Source: Pollutibacter soli (lineage in GTDB: Bacteria; Bacteroidota; Bacteroidia; Chitinophagales; Chitinophagaceae). From it: 64,000 bases of DNA. Positions 62,585 through 64,000 of the stretch are shown one piece after another. Location: positions 124,001 through 188,000 of the forward strand of contig JARJHS010000004.1 in assembly GCA_029269725.1 (NCBI GenBank). The letters run 5' to 3'. Position numbers and translations under genes: made by a program. A model generated the notes under the pieces. The model had not been told where the DNA came from. It saw only the letters and a program-made list of their open reading frames with translations, and made no database searches. Each line of letters begins with the position of its first letter. The first letter of the stretch is position 1.

Positions 62585-62887
62585 ATGGAGGCTCTGCAGG
62601 TAAACATAAAAGAAAATTCCTGGCTGGCTAAGCTGGCTGCCTGGAAACTGGGTGTAGACAACGTCGCACTTACTTTGGGTACTACCATACATCTGCATAA
62701 GGCCAGTGCCGAAGTGTTGATTAATGATGAGCGCTGGGTTCGCCATGAACTCAAACATGTAGAGCAATTCATCAAATACGGTTATTTCAAGTTCATTTTT
62801 TTATATGTTATGGAGAGTCTCCGGAAGGGGTACGAAAATAACAGGTTCGAAGTCGAAGCAAGGGAAGCTGAGCTTGTCCGTTGCTGA
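62585..62887 (+). CDS. Compact HExxH zincin-like protein (100 aa)
   Basis: A 100-residue protein with HELKH within WVRHELKHVEQFIKYGY (about 53-69), the zinc-protease motif HExxH. A Glu in the C-terminal EVEAREAEL (about 89-97) could be a third ligand. The N-terminal part (VALTLGTTIHLHKASAEVLIND) is beta-rich. It resembles DUF4157-type zincin-like cores, but is shorter than typical proteases and has no signal peptide. Catalysis is not established. Confidence 0.7.
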   Translation: MEALQVNIKENSWLAKLAAWKLGVDNVALTLGTTIHLHKASAEVLINDERWVRHELKHVEQFIKYGYFKFIFLYVMESLRKGYENNRFEVEAREAELVRC

Positions 62888-62927
62888 CGTTGATTTTTGA
62901 TTTGCAATCTAAGTTCCAATTCCTTTA

Positions 62928-63387
62928 ATAACCTACACCTACCGACCAATACCCGTTTAAACTCCCAATCCTATTTTCAGATATCCAATAGCTATTGATC
63001 CCGTAGATCCAATTTCCTAAAAACCAACGCTTACCAAACCACTATCCATTTAAACCCCCTGATCCTACCTTTCTATTCCATAGTAGCCAATACCTGAAAT
63101 AACCTTTGTTACATCTGATATTTTAAAAAACCAACGCTTACCAAACCACTATCCATTTAAACCCCCTGATCCTACCTTTCTATCCCATAGTAGCCAATAC
63201 CTGAAATAACCTTGTTACATCTGATATTCTAAAAAACCGAAGGCTTACCAAACCACTATCCATGTAAACCCCCTGATCCTACCTTTCTATGTCATAGTAG
63301 CCAATACCGGAAATATCATTGTTACATCTGATATTCTAAAAAACCGAAGGCTTACCAAACCACTATCCATGTAAACCCCCTGATCCT
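62928..63387. repeat. Tandem array of a 106-107-bp noncoding repeat
   Basis: Three full units and a partial fourth begin at 63024, 63131, 63237 and 63344 (periods 107, 106, 107). A diverged copy precedes them at about 62928-63020. Units share CTTACCAAACCACTATCC, CCCCCTGATCCT and CCATAGTAGCCAATACC. Adjacent units differ by a few substitutions (for example CCAACGC versus CCGAAGGC). The period is not a multiple of three and the repeats lack spacers, so neither coding nor CRISPR fits. Confidence 0.92.
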
Positions 63388-63788
63388 CTTTTCCTTTTTG
63401 GTAATCTCTACTTAGTGTTAACACCTTCCTTTTCTCACGGATTTGTTGGATCTGCTTTTCTGCCCCAATAGAGTCAAATCCATTATTTCAATTTTCCTTC
63501 TCTTATTATAACGCCACATCATCTTTTAGAACTGATTCTATTGGTAAAAATTTCACCGTAAAATCAGTTAAACCGGCGTCCACCGACAGCCGGCTGATGA
63601 TTTCATTATATTATTGCCCATAGTAGCTGAGATAATTTGAATAATTCAAAACGGCAGCCCGGCGAAATTGGACAATTTATTTTCATATTCCTGTACAGAT
63701 ACATTGCTGATAACGATAACGGGTACCTGATAAACCGTAATCAGTTTCCAGGCCTGGAACAAAAAAATTATTAACTAAAACTGTGTTT
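63388..63788. other. Gene-free stretch after the tandem array
   Basis: No supported gene. A stray CCCATAGTAGC at 63617-63627 matches a piece of the tandem unit, which suggests that the array once extended further or that a part was inserted here. The frame on the minus strand across 63683-63982 is treated as a shadow of the membrane-protein gene. Confidence 0.45.
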
Positions 63789-64000
63789 ATGAAATATTTC
63801 CTGCAGTTTTTAAGAAATACGTTTACTGGTGGAATTCTGTTTTTACTACCCTTGATTTTAATCATTGTGCTTCTCAAAAAAGCTGTTGATTTTCTTGGAA
63901 AAATAGCAGATCCATTCGATGACCGATTGCCCGCAAATATTATTTTTGGTTTATCGGGCAGGACATTGCTGGGAGTAATCATTTTAATTATTTTTTGTTT
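63789..64000 (+). CDS. DUF502-like membrane protein, 5' end only
   Basis: ATG 63789 opens a frame that leaves the window after about 70 codons. Two hydrophobic stretches (GGILFLLPLILIIVLLK, about 14-30, and LGVIILIIFC at the end) flank a polar segment (DPFDDRLPAN). The TGGILFLLPLILI start resembles DUF502 membrane proteins. Too short for certainty. Confidence 0.6.
   Translation, partial: MKYFLQFLRNTFTGGILFLLPLILIIVLLKKAVDFLGKIADPFDDRLPANIIFGLSGRTLLGVIILIIFC

Noticed and set aside
62928-63387. CRISPR array
   Set aside because: The units are contiguous 107-bp repeats with no unique spacers and no cas genes nearby.
63683-63982. 99-codon minus-strand ORF at the right edge
   Set aside because: It lies opposite a better ORF with membrane segments and a DUF502-like start.

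Overview
The window is a piece of a Bacteroidota chromosome, most likely from the Chitinophagales/Sphingobacteriales part of the phylum. The evidence is gldB and gldKLMN of gliding motility and type IX secretion, many proteins of families largely confined to Bacteroidota (DUF4271, DUF4783, DUF5686, DUF255/YyaL), a C-terminally short CarB, A-rich ribosome binding regions with several TTG starts, and TAnnTTTG-like promoter elements. The genus cannot be fixed from sequence reading alone.

Left end (1-5.95 kb) is accessory DNA: the 3' end of a replication-type phage gene, a repeat-rich intergenic stretch, a ribbon-helix-helix-like protein, small phage-type ORFs, and terminase small and large subunits. 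Directly after the terL stop there is only a short coding fragment, so the rest of the phage appears deleted. Three AT-rich cargo genes follow (a 71-aa protein overlapping a membrane protein, and a convergent Schlafen/AlbA_2-type protein). The block ends at a tRNA-Arg(CCG) whose 3' end faces it, which suggests a tRNA integration site.

From 6 to 31 kb: MarC-type membrane protein; a cobalamin riboswitch with a BtuB-like TonB-dependent receptor; an amino-acid permease with a Cys/Met-metabolism PLP enzyme; TolC plus adaptor of a tripartite exporter without its inner-membrane pump; gpsA; hemW; a BamA/TamA-like protein; DUF4271 with hemD; a DUF255 thioredoxin-like protein; the gldKLMN operon with a strong terminator; and uvrC. 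From 31 to 43.6 kb: an ECF sigma factor with a membrane/beta-barrel partner, gpmI, DUF4783-nadC, a SUI1 factor, an NADP-type isocitrate dehydrogenase, apaG, a fatty acid desaturase with a 20-bp palindrome before its start, and gldB divergent from nadE. From 43.9 to 64 kb: a short MoxR-DUF58-BatD-like-BatA cluster, rsgA, small lipoproteins, gamma carbonic anhydrase, an aminotransferase, a phosphotriesterase-family protein, DUF5686, carB, an M23 peptidase, a Bcp peroxiredoxin, an outer membrane barrel protein, a 100-aa HExxH protein, a 107-bp noncoding tandem repeat array, and the start of a DUF502-like membrane protein.

The most unusual material is noncoding. Many intergenic gaps carry imperfect iterations of short phrases (AACGT, GAACTAT, CTTTCAA, GGCAGGAG), often as a forward copy and an inverted copy 100-200 bp apart. 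Three genes start within 20 bp downstream of a terminator-like hairpin. A perfect 10-bp-stem hairpin sits between gldK and gldL. The tandem array near 63 kb has no coding or CRISPR explanation.
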